From contig DVJE01000001.1 of the NCBI GenBank assembly GCA_018716975.1, positions 1 through 64,000 on the forward strand: a DNA stretch of 64,000 bases, written 5' to 3'. A model generated the notes under the pieces. It was not told the origin of the DNA, made no database searches, and saw nothing but the letters and a program-made list of their open reading frames with translations. The position numbers and the translations under genes were made by a program. Source of the DNA: Candidatus Gallacutalibacter stercoravium (GTDB lineage: Bacteria; Bacillota; Clostridia; Oscillospirales; Acutalibacteraceae). Positions 36,252 through 45,835 of this stretch are shown here, piece by piece (within the stretch, counting starts at the first letter, position 1; every line of letters starts with the position of its first letter).

Positions 36252-38747
36252 ATGCCGATTAACAATCTTCGCTGCTGCGGCTCCGTTTATCCCCGGGTGG
36301 TGGGCGAGCATCCTGTTTTTACCTTTCAGGCTCACGACTTTATACCCAAAACCATGCAGGTTTCGGTGTTTCATGAGCAGGAGCTCTCTACTCCCCTATG
36401 GCAAAGCGAGGTGCTGTCAGCCGATACGTTTTCCATCACTTGCAACGCAACTTTGCAAGAGCGCAGCCGCTATGCCTGGCGCGTGCGTGCAACCGACAAA
36501 GCAGGGCGTTGTGAAACCAGCGGGCTGGCCTATTTTGAAACAGGATTCTTTGGCGACGCAATGCCCGGCGCGCAATGGGTGGGTTCCGGGCAAGAGAGCA
36601 GCGCCCCTATTCTATTTGACCGGTTCTCTTATTCCGGCCAGGAGCCCTGCCGCCTGTATTGCAGTGCTTTAGGGTACGCCCATTGGTATGTAAACGGCCG
36701 GTTGGTTTCGTGCGACGAACTATCTCCGGTTTGGTCGGATTACCACGCCCGCAATTTAAGCAACTTGCTCTATCCTATCCACGACAAGTTCCACTACTCC
36801 CATTATTACCAATGTTATGATATCACCTCTTTGTTAAGCCCCGGTGAAAATACCATTGCCGTTTGGTTAGGAAACGGCTTTTATCACCAAACCGCCCGCA
36901 CAGCAGAGGGTAATATGGATTACGGCCTACCCAAGGCAAAATGGAGCGTTTACCTGGCAGAAGAAGCCGTTTGCTTGTCAGGAGATAGCAGCCGGTGGGC
37001 AGAAAGCCCCGTTGTCTTTAACAATGTTTATCTCGGTGAACATTGGGACGGCCGCATCCCCTCTGCGCCGGCTTTACAGGGGCAAACAAAGGGTTCCCCT
37101 TGTGTTGTGTATCCGCCCGTTGAATCCGTGGCACGGGGGCAGTTGTGCCCGCCGGATCGGGTAACGAGCGTTATTGCGCCCCGTTTGGTTGGCCGGTATC
37201 AAAATACGCAGATCTACGATATGGGCGAAAATTCCTCCGGCCGCGCGCGTATTGTCACCAGTGTTCCCTCTGGGGAGCGGATCCGCCTGACCTATTGCGA
37301 AGAGCTCAAAAACGGCGCGCCGGATTACACCTCTGCCGGCGGCGAAGGGCAAATACAATGCGATGAATACATTTCCAACGGCAGCAATGGGCAGGAGTTC
37401 GCCCCGCTGTTTTGCATCCACGGTTTTCGCTATGTAACAGTGGAAGGCGAAATAGACAGCATCGTTTGTGAAATTGTGCACGCCGATGTAAAGCAAATCG
37501 GGCGGTTTGAAACCTCCTCTTCTGTGCTAAACGGCGTCACCCAAGCCTATCTCCGTTCGCAGGCAAGCAATTTGCACGGCGGTGTTCCTTCAGACTGCCC
37601 GCATCGGGAGCGGCTGGGCTACACTGGCGACGGCCAGCTGACCGCCAGTACCGCCTGCCTCTTTTTTGACATGCAAGCTTTTTACCGCAAATGGCTGCGG
37701 GATATTGCCGATTGCCAATGCGCTGTTTCGGGCCACGTGCAGCACACAGCTCCCTTCTACGGCGGCGGCGGCGGTCCCGGCGGCTGGGGCGGCGCCATGG
37801 TATTTTTACCTTGGACGCTTTACCTGCATTCGGGCGATCTGTCGGTGCTATCGGATTATTATCCTCATATGACCGCCTGGATGAAATATTTACAGGCCCA
37901 CTGCAGCAATCACATTTTGTGCAGCGAAGAACCCGGTGGTTGGTGCCTGGGGGATTGGTGCGTACCGGGTAAAATAGAAATTTCTGAAGCTTATGTTAAC
38001 ACATGCCTTTACATACAACAGCTGGAAATTATGCAAAAGGTTAGCTTGTTGTGTAAGGATGTGCAGCAAGCGGATGTTTATCAACGGCAACGCGCGGCCT
38101 GCCAGGCGGCGTTGCGGCAAGAGTTTTGCCATGACGGCGTGTGGGATAAGGGCGTGCAGGGCGCCGAAGCCTTTGCCTGGAAGGCGGGTCTGCTCACCCG
38201 GCAGGAGGCGCAACAGCTTCTTGCCAAATATCGCAGCCAGCCGGTGGACACCGGCATCTTTGGTACGCCGCTGTTGATAGAATCTCTTTGCGAAGTTGGG
38301 TTGGAGGATGTGGCCGTTTCGCTTTTAACGCAAACAGATTACCCCTCTTTGGGTTATATGCTGGAGCAGGGCGCCACTACCCTGTGGGAAACCTTTGAAG
38401 GGGAACAATCTCATAACCATCCCATGTTCGGCGCTGTTATCGGGGTTTTATTGCGCTGTTTAACCGGCATTACGCCCGATGAAAGTGCCCCAGGCTACCG
38501 CCGGGTGCTGCTGCAACCGCACTTTTCTTCTCTGTTGGAGCATGCCTGTGCAACAGTGCACACTCCCTACGGCCCTCTCAGCGCCGGATGGAAGCGCCTG
38601 CCCGACGGCAATGTAGAAATAATCGCCGCCTTGCCCTGCGGTATGGAGGGGGAAGTGCTGCTAAACGGCCGCCGCGTGCCGCTAACCGCCGGTGTGCAAA
38701 ACAAAATATGCTGCTCTGCCGGCAGCGCTGGCCAAGCGCAAGGCTAA
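36252..38747 (+). CDS. GH78 alpha-L-rhamnosidase
   Basis: 831 residues in the GH78 order: N-terminal fibronectin-like domain (RSRYAWRVRATDKAG), carbohydrate-binding beta domains with YCSALGYAHWYVNGR, then the alpha/alpha6 barrel with SDCPHRERLGYTGDGQLTAS (general acid region), GWGGAMVFLPWTLYLHSG, GDWCVPGK and TTLWETFEGEQSHNHPMFG, closing with a C-terminal beta domain (HTPYGPLSAGWKR). No signal peptide, so it cleaves terminal L-rhamnose from imported glycosides such as plant flavonoid or pectin fragments. GAAGAGGG precedes the ATG. The MATE gene follows by 61 bp with no terminator between. Confidence 0.93.
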   Translation: MPINNLRCCGSVYPRVVGEHPVFTFQAHDFIPKTMQVSVFHEQELSTPLWQSEVLSADTFSITCNATLQERSRYAWRVRATDKAGRCETSGLAYFETGFFGDAMPGAQWVGSGQESSAPILFDRFSYSGQEPCRLYCSALGYAHWYVNGRLVSCDELSPVWSDYHARNLSNLLYPIHDKFHYSHYYQCYDITSLLSPGENTIAVWLGNGFYHQTARTAEGNMDYGLPKAKWSVYLAEEAVCLSGDSSRWAESPVVFNNVYLGEHWDGRIPSAPALQGQTKGSPCVVYPPVESVARGQLCPPDRVTSVIAPRLVGRYQNTQIYDMGENSSGRARIVTSVPSGERIRLTYCEELKNGAPDYTSAGGEGQIQCDEYISNGSNGQEFAPLFCIHGFRYVTVEGEIDSIVCEIVHADVKQIGRFETSSSVLNGVTQAYLRSQASNLHGGVPSDCPHRERLGYTGDGQLTASTACLFFDMQAFYRKWLRDIADCQCAVSGHVQHTAPFYGGGGGPGGWGGAMVFLPWTLYLHSGDLSVLSDYYPHMTAWMKYLQAHCSNHILCSEEPGGWCLGDWCVPGKIEISEAYVNTCLYIQQLEIMQKVSLLCKDVQQADVYQRQRAACQAALRQEFCHDGVWDKGVQGAEAFAWKAGLLTRQEAQQLLAKYRSQPVDTGIFGTPLLIESLCEVGLEDVAVSLLTQTDYPSLGYMLEQGATTLWETFEGEQSHNHPMFGAVIGVLLRCLTGITPDESAPGYRRVLLQPHFSSLLEHACATVHTPYGPLSAGWKRLPDGNVEIIAALPCGMEGEVLLNGRRVPLTAGVQNKICCSAGSAGQAQG

Positions 38748-38808
38748 CAAACCCGGGGTTTTTAAACAGCTTCTCGGGCAAAAGATTTTGAGCGAAAGCG
38801 GGTTATGC

Positions 38809-40134
38809 ATGTTTACGCGTAAGGATCTTCAACGGCTGATTGTGCCGCTGATTATTGAACAAATATTGGCTGTCACCATCGGCATGGCCGACACGGTGAT
38901 GGTTTCCGGTTGCGGTGAAGCCGCCGTATCCGGCGTTTCTCTGGTGGATAGCATTAATGTTTTGCTTATCAACATATTTTCCGCATTGGCTACAGGAGGC
39001 GCGGTTGTTGCATCGCAGTATTTGGGTAAACGCGATACCGAAAACGCTTGTATCGCCGCCAAGCAATTGTTATATTCCACCACGGCATTGGCTGCCTTTT
39101 TAATGTTAATTTCGTTAATTTTCCGCGACGGTATATTGCGGGGCGTCTTTGGCCATATTGAACAAGACGTAATGGATAACGCCCAAACCTATTTTTGGCT
39201 TTCGGCATTATCCTACCCATTTTTGGCAATCTATAATGCCGGCGCTGCTTTGTTCCGCTCTATGGGCAACTCTAAGGTATCGATGTATACCTCGATATTA
39301 ATGAACTTGATCAATGTTGGCGGCAACGCCCTGCTCATCTTTGGGTTTCAGATGGGAACTGCCGGCGCCGCCACCGCTTCGTTAGTATCCCGTATGGTGG
39401 GCGCCGTGATTATGGTGCTGCTCCTGCGTAACCCACATAACGAAGTTCATGTGATTAAAATCTTTCGGCCGGAATTTCATTGGGGCATGGTAAAAAACAT
39501 TTTACGCATCGGTGTGCCCAATGGGCTAGAAAACAGCATGTTCCAGGTGGGTAAACTGTTGGTACAAAGCCTTGTGGCCTCCTTTGGCACCGCTGCCATT
39601 GCCGCCAACGCCGTTGCCGGCAACCTGGCGTCGGTAGAACTGATCCCCGGCAACGCCATTGGCCTGGCTATTATCACCGTAATTGGCCAATGCGTTGGCG
39701 CACGCGATTATACCCAGGCCAAGCGCTACGCCAAAAAGCTATTGGGGTTAACCTATGTTATCCTTTGGGGGCTAAGCCTGGTCGTTATGTTAAGCTCCAA
39801 CTTGTTGGTAGGGATGTATCAGCTGCCCGCTGAAACCAGCGCCATGGCTATTGAGCTAATCCTTTACCACAGCGTTTGCGCTATGGTGATTTGGCCCGCT
39901 GCCTTTACTTTGCCAAATGTATTGCGTGCCGCAAACGATGTAAAATACACCATGATTGTATCTATTGCATCTATGTGGAGTTTTCGCATTGGTTTGAGTT
40001 ACCTTTTGGGTCAAGGATTACAGCTGGGCGTGCTGGGCGTCTGGATTGCCATGACAGCCGACTGGCTCTTTCGCGCTATTTTGTTCCTCATTCGTTTCTT
40101 GCGCGGTAAATGGACGCAAAAGCAACTCATTTAG
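38809..40134 (+). CDS. MATE-family multidrug/metabolite exporter
   Basis: About 441 residues from the ATG at 38809 (MFTRKDLQRLIVPLIIEQIL); the frame is open back to 38692 inside the GH78 gene and no start has a strong ribosome site, so the start is uncertain. Twelve membrane segments in two halves, with the MATE landmarks MADTVMVSGCGEAAVSGVSLVD and the second-half counterpart SFGTAAIAANAVAGNLAS. It would export cationic drugs or metabolites by Na+ or H+ antiport. Downstream of GH78, it might remove released aglycones, which is speculation. Confidence 0.88.
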   Translation: MFTRKDLQRLIVPLIIEQILAVTIGMADTVMVSGCGEAAVSGVSLVDSINVLLINIFSALATGGAVVASQYLGKRDTENACIAAKQLLYSTTALAAFLMLISLIFRDGILRGVFGHIEQDVMDNAQTYFWLSALSYPFLAIYNAGAALFRSMGNSKVSMYTSILMNLINVGGNALLIFGFQMGTAGAATASLVSRMVGAVIMVLLLRNPHNEVHVIKIFRPEFHWGMVKNILRIGVPNGLENSMFQVGKLLVQSLVASFGTAAIAANAVAGNLASVELIPGNAIGLAIITVIGQCVGARDYTQAKRYAKKLLGLTYVILWGLSLVVMLSSNLLVGMYQLPAETSAMAIELILYHSVCAMVIWPAAFTLPNVLRAANDVKYTMIVSIASMWSFRIGLSYLLGQGLQLGVLGVWIAMTADWLFRAILFLIRFLRGKWTQKQLI

Positions 40135-40178
40135 GGTATTACTTACTTGCCGGCACTAGACTAGTTATAATGTCAATT

Positions 40179-40218
40179 AAGCGCCATAGCCTCCGTATAA
40201 GAGACTATGGCGCTTTTT
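40179..40218 (+). terminator. Terminator after the MATE gene
   Basis: 10-11 bp stem agcgccatag / ctatggcgct with a 15-nt loop, followed by TTTT. The following stretch to 40433 holds nothing I can name. Confidence 0.85.
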
Positions 40219-40433
40219 GTGTAGCCCCTACCGCCCGGCTCTAAAAAAATCAATGTACCGCAGTGCAGCCTTTAAGAAAATTGCCACTTAGATATTCTGA
40301 CCTGCCTGCTGCAAGCAACCGCCGTCTAAGAATGGTTTTACTGGCACCATCTCTTTGCTTGAGATTTTTCAAAGCCTTTTACTCCTTCCAGATGATAACG
40401 TTAAGAGTTGTTGAACTGCTTACAGATTAGAAA

Positions 40434-40473
40434 AGGCCCCGAAAAGCTGGCAAACACCAACCTTTCGGGGCCT
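40434..40473 (-). terminator. Terminator after GH38 copy 2
   Basis: 11-bp stem aggccccgaaa / tttcggggcct. Read on the minus strand it is followed by TTTC, 52 nt after the GH38 stop. Confidence 0.8.
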
Positions 40474-40524
40474 AAATTTATGTCGGTATTTTTACAAATC
40501 TAACCGCCAAATCTTCAACACAAG

Positions 40525-43482
40525 TTACCGTTTGCAAATCAAAGTAACAATCTCGAAGGGACGGAAGTTCACAACACCATCTTGAACGGTTTCTTGCGGT
40601 TGTTCCATCAAATCGGCAATCGCGATTTCTTTGGCGTCAAAGCCCAGCTCTATCTTAGCTTGGGCGGATGCGCCAGTACATTCATACAAACGCAAGATAA
40701 TATCGTCGCTATCTTCTGCCTTTTTTACCGACTCTACAATCACATTGCCGGCCGAAACCGATACAAACGGCACGCCGCCTTGCGAGAAATCGCCTTGCAC
40801 CGCCTTTAAGGGCTGTGCCAACTCATAACCCGCCTGAGCTACCTTGCCTTGCACGCAATCGCCCTCGTGGGCATATAAGGCATAAGTAAACACATGGTGG
40901 GCGCGATCCGCCGAACGGCCGGGGTAAGAGGGGCTACGCAGCAAATCCAGGTCAATGGTTGTGTCATACAGGGCGTAACCGTACTTGCAATCGCTCATAA
41001 CGGCGGCGCCATAGTCGCGCTGCGACACATCCACCCATTTTTGCGCGCAAACCTCATACTTAGCCAAATCCCAAGTGGTATTTTTATGCAGCGGGCGCTT
41101 AATATTACCAAACTGTATGTCGCAGGTGGCCTCAGTGGCATAAACATCAATGGGGAAAGAAGTGCGCAACATGCGGTTGTCTTCCTTCCAATCCACCTCT
41201 GTTACAAAGTCCAGCCGACGGCTGCCTGCCTTGAGCACTGCCTTTTGGGTGATGGTGGAATCTCCATAGCAATACACGCGCTCCACAACGCCCTGCACAC
41301 CGTCGCTGTAAGCCTTAACGCTTTGCTGGGCCGCTGTTTGATACTTGCGGTTATACATCATTTCAATATCCCAGCAGTCGCCGTCATCCTGATAAATGCG
41401 CAGCTCATTACCCACGCCGTTTAACACATTGCGCTGGTTTTCTTTGTCGTAAACCTGCTCCACAAAACCTTGGGCGTTAAAGGTAACGCACAGCTTATCG
41501 TTTTCCAAGGTGGTTTCGCTGGCGCGCACCACATCAGGCGCCTGCGCCGGCTGTGCCTTGGTAAAGCACAAAGGCTTAGCCTGTACTTGCATCCATGTGC
41601 CGTTAATTTGCACCCATTCAGTCCGTTCCCACGAAAGGGTGTTCATCACGTAGTTATCCTGCGCCTGTTCTTGATCCGCCAAGGCAGCATAGGCCTTGGA
41701 TTGCCAATCCTGCATCTTTTCATACAATGCAGCATAGCGGGCCAAGCTCTCTTCATACACACGATCAATCGAGGAGCCGGGCAGAATATCGTGGAACTGG
41801 TAGAGCAAAACTTCTTTCCAAACCTCTTCTAGGGCTTGCTGCTCATAGCAATCCTTACCGCGCGCCAACAACATGCTCCAGCTGAGTTCCAGCTCACGCA
41901 GCGCCATTTCCATTAAACGGTTATAGCGCTTATTGCGGGCCTGAGTGGTATAGGTGCCCTGATGGCGCTCCAAATACAACTCACCGCTAAAGGAAACCAG
42001 ATCGTCGCGGAACTTTTCTTGCCGTTTAAAGAAATTGATGGAGGGTTCCTGTTTTACCCGGGCAATACCATTCAAATTCTTTTCACGGGCCATTGCCTCC
42101 AGGTGCTCTTCACCAGGGCCGCCGCCGCCGTCGCCAATGCCAAACAGGATCATTGCTTCATCGCATACGGCTTTATCTAAGAAATCCCGTTCCGCCTTGC
42201 GGATAGCGCGGGGAGAACCCGGGCTGTTGTAGGTTTCCTCTGGCAACATGTGGGTAAGCACCTCGCTACCATCGATCCCCTTCCACAAGAAGGTATGATG
42301 CGGATGCTTGTTAAAAACATTCCAAGAAAGCTTCTGGGTCATGAAATAGGGCACGCCGGCTTTTCTAAGCAGCTGGGGCAAAGCGCCGCTATAGCCAAAC
42401 ACATCGGGCAACCACAGCACCTGCATATCCTTGCCAAACTCTTTTTGGAAGAAACGCTTGCCATACAGCAGCTGGCGCGCCAACGCCTCACCGCCGGCTA
42501 CATTGGTATCGGGTTCCACCCACATGGCGCCTTGCGCCTCCCAACGGCCGGAATCTACCGCCTTTTTAATTTTTTCATACAAGGCCGGATAATATTTCTT
42601 CATCCAGTCGTATAACTGCGGCTGGCTGGCGCCAAAAACATAGTCGGGATATTTTTCCATGTTGGCTAAAGCAGTGGAAAAGGTACGCGCCCCTTTGCGC
42701 ACTGTTTCACGCAGAGGCCAAAGCCAAGCCAAGTCAATGTGAGCGTGGCCGATGGCGCTAATAGAAAAGGTTTCATCACCGTTTTTCTTATCCAACTGCT
42801 GTGCAAGAATTGCCTCGGCCTCTTCTACCTCTTGGGCCGAATAGGTAATCAGCTTATCGCTGGCTTTGCAAAGCGCAGTAACAATTTGCGCTGCACGGGC
42901 GCTGTCGGGATCCACATTTTCGCACAACTCCCTTAGCACCACAAAATCATAATACAGCTTATGAAAACGCTCATCCCGCAAAGCAATATCGGCATCCTTA
43001 ATGGCGCCTGTTTCGCAATAATCGCCAAACAGGCCGTTGTTGCCGGCATCTGCCCAAACATCGACTTTGCCGCCTTTCAGCATTTCTGCGGGCAATTCAT
43101 AAACATTTTTGCCGGGCTCGCCCAAATCCCGCTCAAAGGTAGAGCTTACATTGGTCAAACCGCGCACCGGGCAACCATCTTCGTCAAAGATGCACATCTC
43201 ACCGTTAACATCCAGCACCAGCACCGGCGTTTGCTCCGCATTGAGCACCGCCTGGGGAATTTCACCGGTAAAATGGAACCAAGCGCAGTCAAACAGCTCG
43301 CCCCAACTGTCGCCAACCTTTAAGCTGAGCTTTTCACCGCTTGTACGCTCTGCATAGGGCACCGGCTCTTTTGTGCGGTAGGCCTCAATGGCAAGGGGCG
43401 CAACCTTGGTATAACGCTTCGCCTTTACCTTTTGGATGGTATGATCTACATACTTTAGATTTTCCTTGACAAAATAAGGCAC
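40525..43482 (-). CDS. GH38 alpha-mannosidase (copy 2)
   Basis: 985 residues from a GTG start with GAGGA upstream. Zinc residues H248 and D250 in GHAHIDLAWLW, predicted nucleophile D325 in WVEPDTNVAGG, later zinc His in an FGIGDGGGGPG block where the usual His-Gly-Asp reads Ile-Gly-Asp (copy 1 has HGDGGGG). LPDVFGYSGALPQLLRKAG is conserved. It shares the C-terminal FxxSVKKAEDSDDIILRLYE end with copy 1 but is otherwise clearly diverged. Cytosolic. It lies on the minus strand after its own promoter region, so is separate from the permease operon ending at 43897. Confidence 0.95.
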   Translation of the reverse strand: MPYFVKENLKYVDHTIQKVKAKRYTKVAPLAIEAYRTKEPVPYAERTSGEKLSLKVGDSWGELFDCAWFHFTGEIPQAVLNAEQTPVLVLDVNGEMCIFDEDGCPVRGLTNVSSTFERDLGEPGKNVYELPAEMLKGGKVDVWADAGNNGLFGDYCETGAIKDADIALRDERFHKLYYDFVVLRELCENVDPDSARAAQIVTALCKASDKLITYSAQEVEEAEAILAQQLDKKNGDETFSISAIGHAHIDLAWLWPLRETVRKGARTFSTALANMEKYPDYVFGASQPQLYDWMKKYYPALYEKIKKAVDSGRWEAQGAMWVEPDTNVAGGEALARQLLYGKRFFQKEFGKDMQVLWLPDVFGYSGALPQLLRKAGVPYFMTQKLSWNVFNKHPHHTFLWKGIDGSEVLTHMLPEETYNSPGSPRAIRKAERDFLDKAVCDEAMILFGIGDGGGGPGEEHLEAMAREKNLNGIARVKQEPSINFFKRQEKFRDDLVSFSGELYLERHQGTYTTQARNKRYNRLMEMALRELELSWSMLLARGKDCYEQQALEEVWKEVLLYQFHDILPGSSIDRVYEESLARYAALYEKMQDWQSKAYAALADQEQAQDNYVMNTLSWERTEWVQINGTWMQVQAKPLCFTKAQPAQAPDVVRASETTLENDKLCVTFNAQGFVEQVYDKENQRNVLNGVGNELRIYQDDGDCWDIEMMYNRKYQTAAQQSVKAYSDGVQGVVERVYCYGDSTITQKAVLKAGSRRLDFVTEVDWKEDNRMLRTSFPIDVYATEATCDIQFGNIKRPLHKNTTWDLAKYEVCAQKWVDVSQRDYGAAVMSDCKYGYALYDTTIDLDLLRSPSYPGRSADRAHHVFTYALYAHEGDCVQGKVAQAGYELAQPLKAVQGDFSQGGVPFVSVSAGNVIVESVKKAEDSDDIILRLYECTGASAQAKIELGFDAKEIAIADLMEQPQETVQDGVVNFRPFEIVTLICKR

Positions 43483-43785
43483 TTCTATTCCTCTTTTCTA
43501 TCTTGGATTTTTAAAGCTCCACTTGACGTCATTTGTCGTAAAAGCACGCCGCACCAATACACACCCATTCACCATAGGATAAGTACGGCTACTTGCTACA
43601 CAGCGGAACCCTAATTATATGATACCGCTTCATTCAAAGCTTTTCAATCTTTTTCACTACATCCAAGAAAGTTTCCTAAAGTAAACGCCTATCGAAAAAT
43701 GCATCTAGCATGAACAGCGTTTGCTTCACAATACTTTACCTATAAACTAAGCTTTTTCAACACAAATGGATAATACCAACGACAT
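43483..43785. other. Intergenic stretch upstream of GH38 copy 2
   Basis: About 300 bp of AT-rich DNA. A TATAAT on the minus strand at 43619-43614 may be the GH38 -10, but no -35 at the right distance is convincing. Nothing else found before the terminator at 43786. Confidence 0.3.
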
Positions 43786-43835
43786 AAAAAGGAGCGGTAC
43801 AACAACAGCATTCGCCATCGTTGTACCGCCCTTTT
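43786..43835 (-). terminator. Terminator of the permease/binding-protein operon
   Basis: Stem gcggtacaac (43794-43803) / gttgtaccgc (43820-43829) with A-rich and T-rich flanks, so it could act on both strands. A related hairpin sits after the second binding-protein gene. Confidence 0.75.
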
Positions 43836-43896
43836 AACCGTTAGTAGCTTTAAGGCAATACTACCAACTCTTCTGCTTTAAATAAGCCTTAATAGC

Positions 43897-45654
43897 TTAA
43901 CCTACGCAATCGTCGCGCTCTGCGGCTTTCTCATTGAGGTAATCCAAGTACTCCATAAAGATACCGCCGTCTTGGGTGCGCAGATATTCTTGGTAAGCCT
44001 CCAGAATGGATCTGGCTTCCTCTTCAGAAGAAGCGAAGAATGCCTTCTGGCGCTCATCTTCTTGCTTGGTGCCTTCAAAAGCAACGGCGCTGGCGCGATC
44101 GTAATTTTCGAAGTCCAAAGCAACCTTATCAACGGCGTAACCGGACATAATCTCTACAGGAGAAACCTTTTTATAATCTTTGATTTCCTGTACGCCGGCA
44201 GCAGCTTCGCCAGGGCTCTTTTCACCGAACAGAGAAACGGAACGGTCAGCCAGAGTCTGGGTATAAACGCCGATACCTCTTTCACGACGCTCGTCGTTAA
44301 CGGCGTCGTCGCCCGCCAGCATTCTATCAAGAGTATCTTGATCCAGCTGAGGCATACCATCTTCGTCCATGGTGTAGTCTTCGCCTTCGATACCATACTT
44401 GGTGAGCAGCAGGCCTTCGTAGCTGTTCACATAGTCATAATAAGTAAGAGCAGCTCTCAGGTTCTGGCAGTTGGTGGTAAAGATAGCGCAAGGCGTGCCG
44501 TTACGGCCGTCGGCTTCGATTTGTCTTCTGGGGGTGCCGTCTTTATACTCCAACGGGCCCACAGGCTGATAACGCATTTCAGGATGCTGGGTGTACAAAC
44601 CGGTTTGCTTGGTAGCGGTAATACCGGTGCCGTACTGGGCGCCATACACCAACATGGTACCGTTACCAACTTTTTCATTGGCCTGAGCGTCGGTAATTCT
44701 GAAGGCTTCCACGTCGAACAAACCTTCGTTAACCAACTTCCACATAAACAAACCGGCGTCGACCCAATCTTCGGTTAGAGGATAATACTCCCACACGCCT
44801 TCATCATTTTGCTTAAAGCTAGTCAAGCCCGGATCGGTGAACCCAGTCAGATACTCACCATAGCTCCAGCCGTTGTGGAAGGTACCGGCAGGAATCGTAG
44901 CATTACCGTTAACGTCCACGATGTTGGCGTCTTTCAGCGCCTTCAAGAAGTTGTACAGATCATCTTGGGTAACAATGCTGTCAGCCTCAATACCTACTGT
45001 GTCAAACACATCGCCGCGGGCAAACAAACCGTAGCCCCAGTAGTCGATAGAATCTACTTCGCCAGGGGTCTGCATGGGCAGGATGTAGTGCTTGCCGCCG
45101 AAGCCTTCATACTCAACGTCGTTCTCCAAGAAGGCCTGAGAAATAACGCCTACTTTCCAAGCGTCTTTGATGTTAGCGAAATCATTGATGTCATCATCCA
45201 GCGCCAACAGACGGCCTTCAGAACCGGCCTGCTTAATAACGGCAGTTTCACCGCCGCTACCGCCCCAGTAAGGAGCATTGATAACAGAGTGCATGTCGCC
45301 AGAAGCAAATTCCATGTTGAGCTTTTCAGTTTCGCTCATCATGATACCTTCGATCTCTACCGTAACGCCGATCTTGTCGCGAATAACCTTCGCAACCGCA
45401 TTATCGCGCAGATCCGAGGGATTTTTGAAGCCACCGTTCCAGCAGCTCAGAATGTCGATGGTAACGTCGTCAAACTTTTCCCATTCGCCTTCTGTCGATC
45501 CGCTTTCTTCGCCGGTGGATTCCGCAGTGGATTCGGCTGTAGATTCAGCCGTGGATTCAGCTTCAGAGGTTTCTCCTCCGCCGCTGTTGCAGCCGGCAAA
45601 TGATGTCAGCACCATAGAAGCCATCAATGCCAGTGCCAGGATACGCTTTTTCAC
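43897..45654 (-). CDS. Carbohydrate ABC solute-binding lipoprotein 1
   Basis: 585 residues from a GTG at 45654 with AAGAAGGAGT upstream. Lipoprotein signal VKKRILALALMASMVLTSFAGC with lipobox Cys22, then an S/T/A/E repeat linker (STAESTAESTAES), then a large type II binding domain with EFASGDMHSVINAPYWGG, DDDINDFANIKDAWKVG and a conserved C-terminus NEKAAERDDCVG. The class (LplA/YtcQ-like) binds oligosaccharides for LplBC-type permeases, which are encoded immediately upstream in the same operon. A hairpin and own leader suggest extra expression relative to the permeases. Confidence 0.93.
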   Translation of the reverse strand: MKKRILALALMASMVLTSFAGCNSGGGETSEAESTAESTAESTAESTGEESGSTEGEWEKFDDVTIDILSCWNGGFKNPSDLRDNAVAKVIRDKIGVTVEIEGIMMSETEKLNMEFASGDMHSVINAPYWGGSGGETAVIKQAGSEGRLLALDDDINDFANIKDAWKVGVISQAFLENDVEYEGFGGKHYILPMQTPGEVDSIDYWGYGLFARGDVFDTVGIEADSIVTQDDLYNFLKALKDANIVDVNGNATIPAGTFHNGWSYGEYLTGFTDPGLTSFKQNDEGVWEYYPLTEDWVDAGLFMWKLVNEGLFDVEAFRITDAQANEKVGNGTMLVYGAQYGTGITATKQTGLYTQHPEMRYQPVGPLEYKDGTPRRQIEADGRNGTPCAIFTTNCQNLRAALTYYDYVNSYEGLLLTKYGIEGEDYTMDEDGMPQLDQDTLDRMLAGDDAVNDERRERGIGVYTQTLADRSVSLFGEKSPGEAAAGVQEIKDYKKVSPVEIMSGYAVDKVALDFENYDRASAVAFEGTKQEDERQKAFFASSEEEARSILEAYQEYLRTQDGGIFMEYLDYLNEKAAERDDCVG

Positions 45655-45680
45655 AGAATCACTCCTTCTTAATATTTCTA

Positions 45681-45703
45681 AAACAGCTGCCTTAAGGCTG
45701 TTT
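45681..45703 (-). promoter_or_regulatory. Leader hairpin of binding protein 1
   Basis: AAACA-(GCT)-GCC-TTAA-GGC-TGTTT stem-loop 27 nt before the GTG. The aaacag/ctgttt core and the following TAGAAATATT are also found before binding protein 2. Confidence 0.55.
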
Positions 45704-45783
45704 ATAGAGCAAGTAAAAAACATAGAGAAGGAAAATACACAGGAGAGGGAAATACCTAGCTTTGAGTATTTAATTAAAACCTA

Positions 45784-45806
45784 GCTGCCGGGCCTTAACC
45801 GGCAGC
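45784..45806 (-). terminator. Intercistronic hairpin between permease and binding protein 1
   Basis: Perfect 8-bp stem gctgccgg / ccggcagc with 7-nt loop; on the minus strand it is followed by TAGGTTTTAATT. It may be a partial terminator or an mRNA-stabilising element. Confidence 0.5.
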
Positions 45807-45835
45807 CCTCGAACTATCAAAGAGAAACGCCATTC

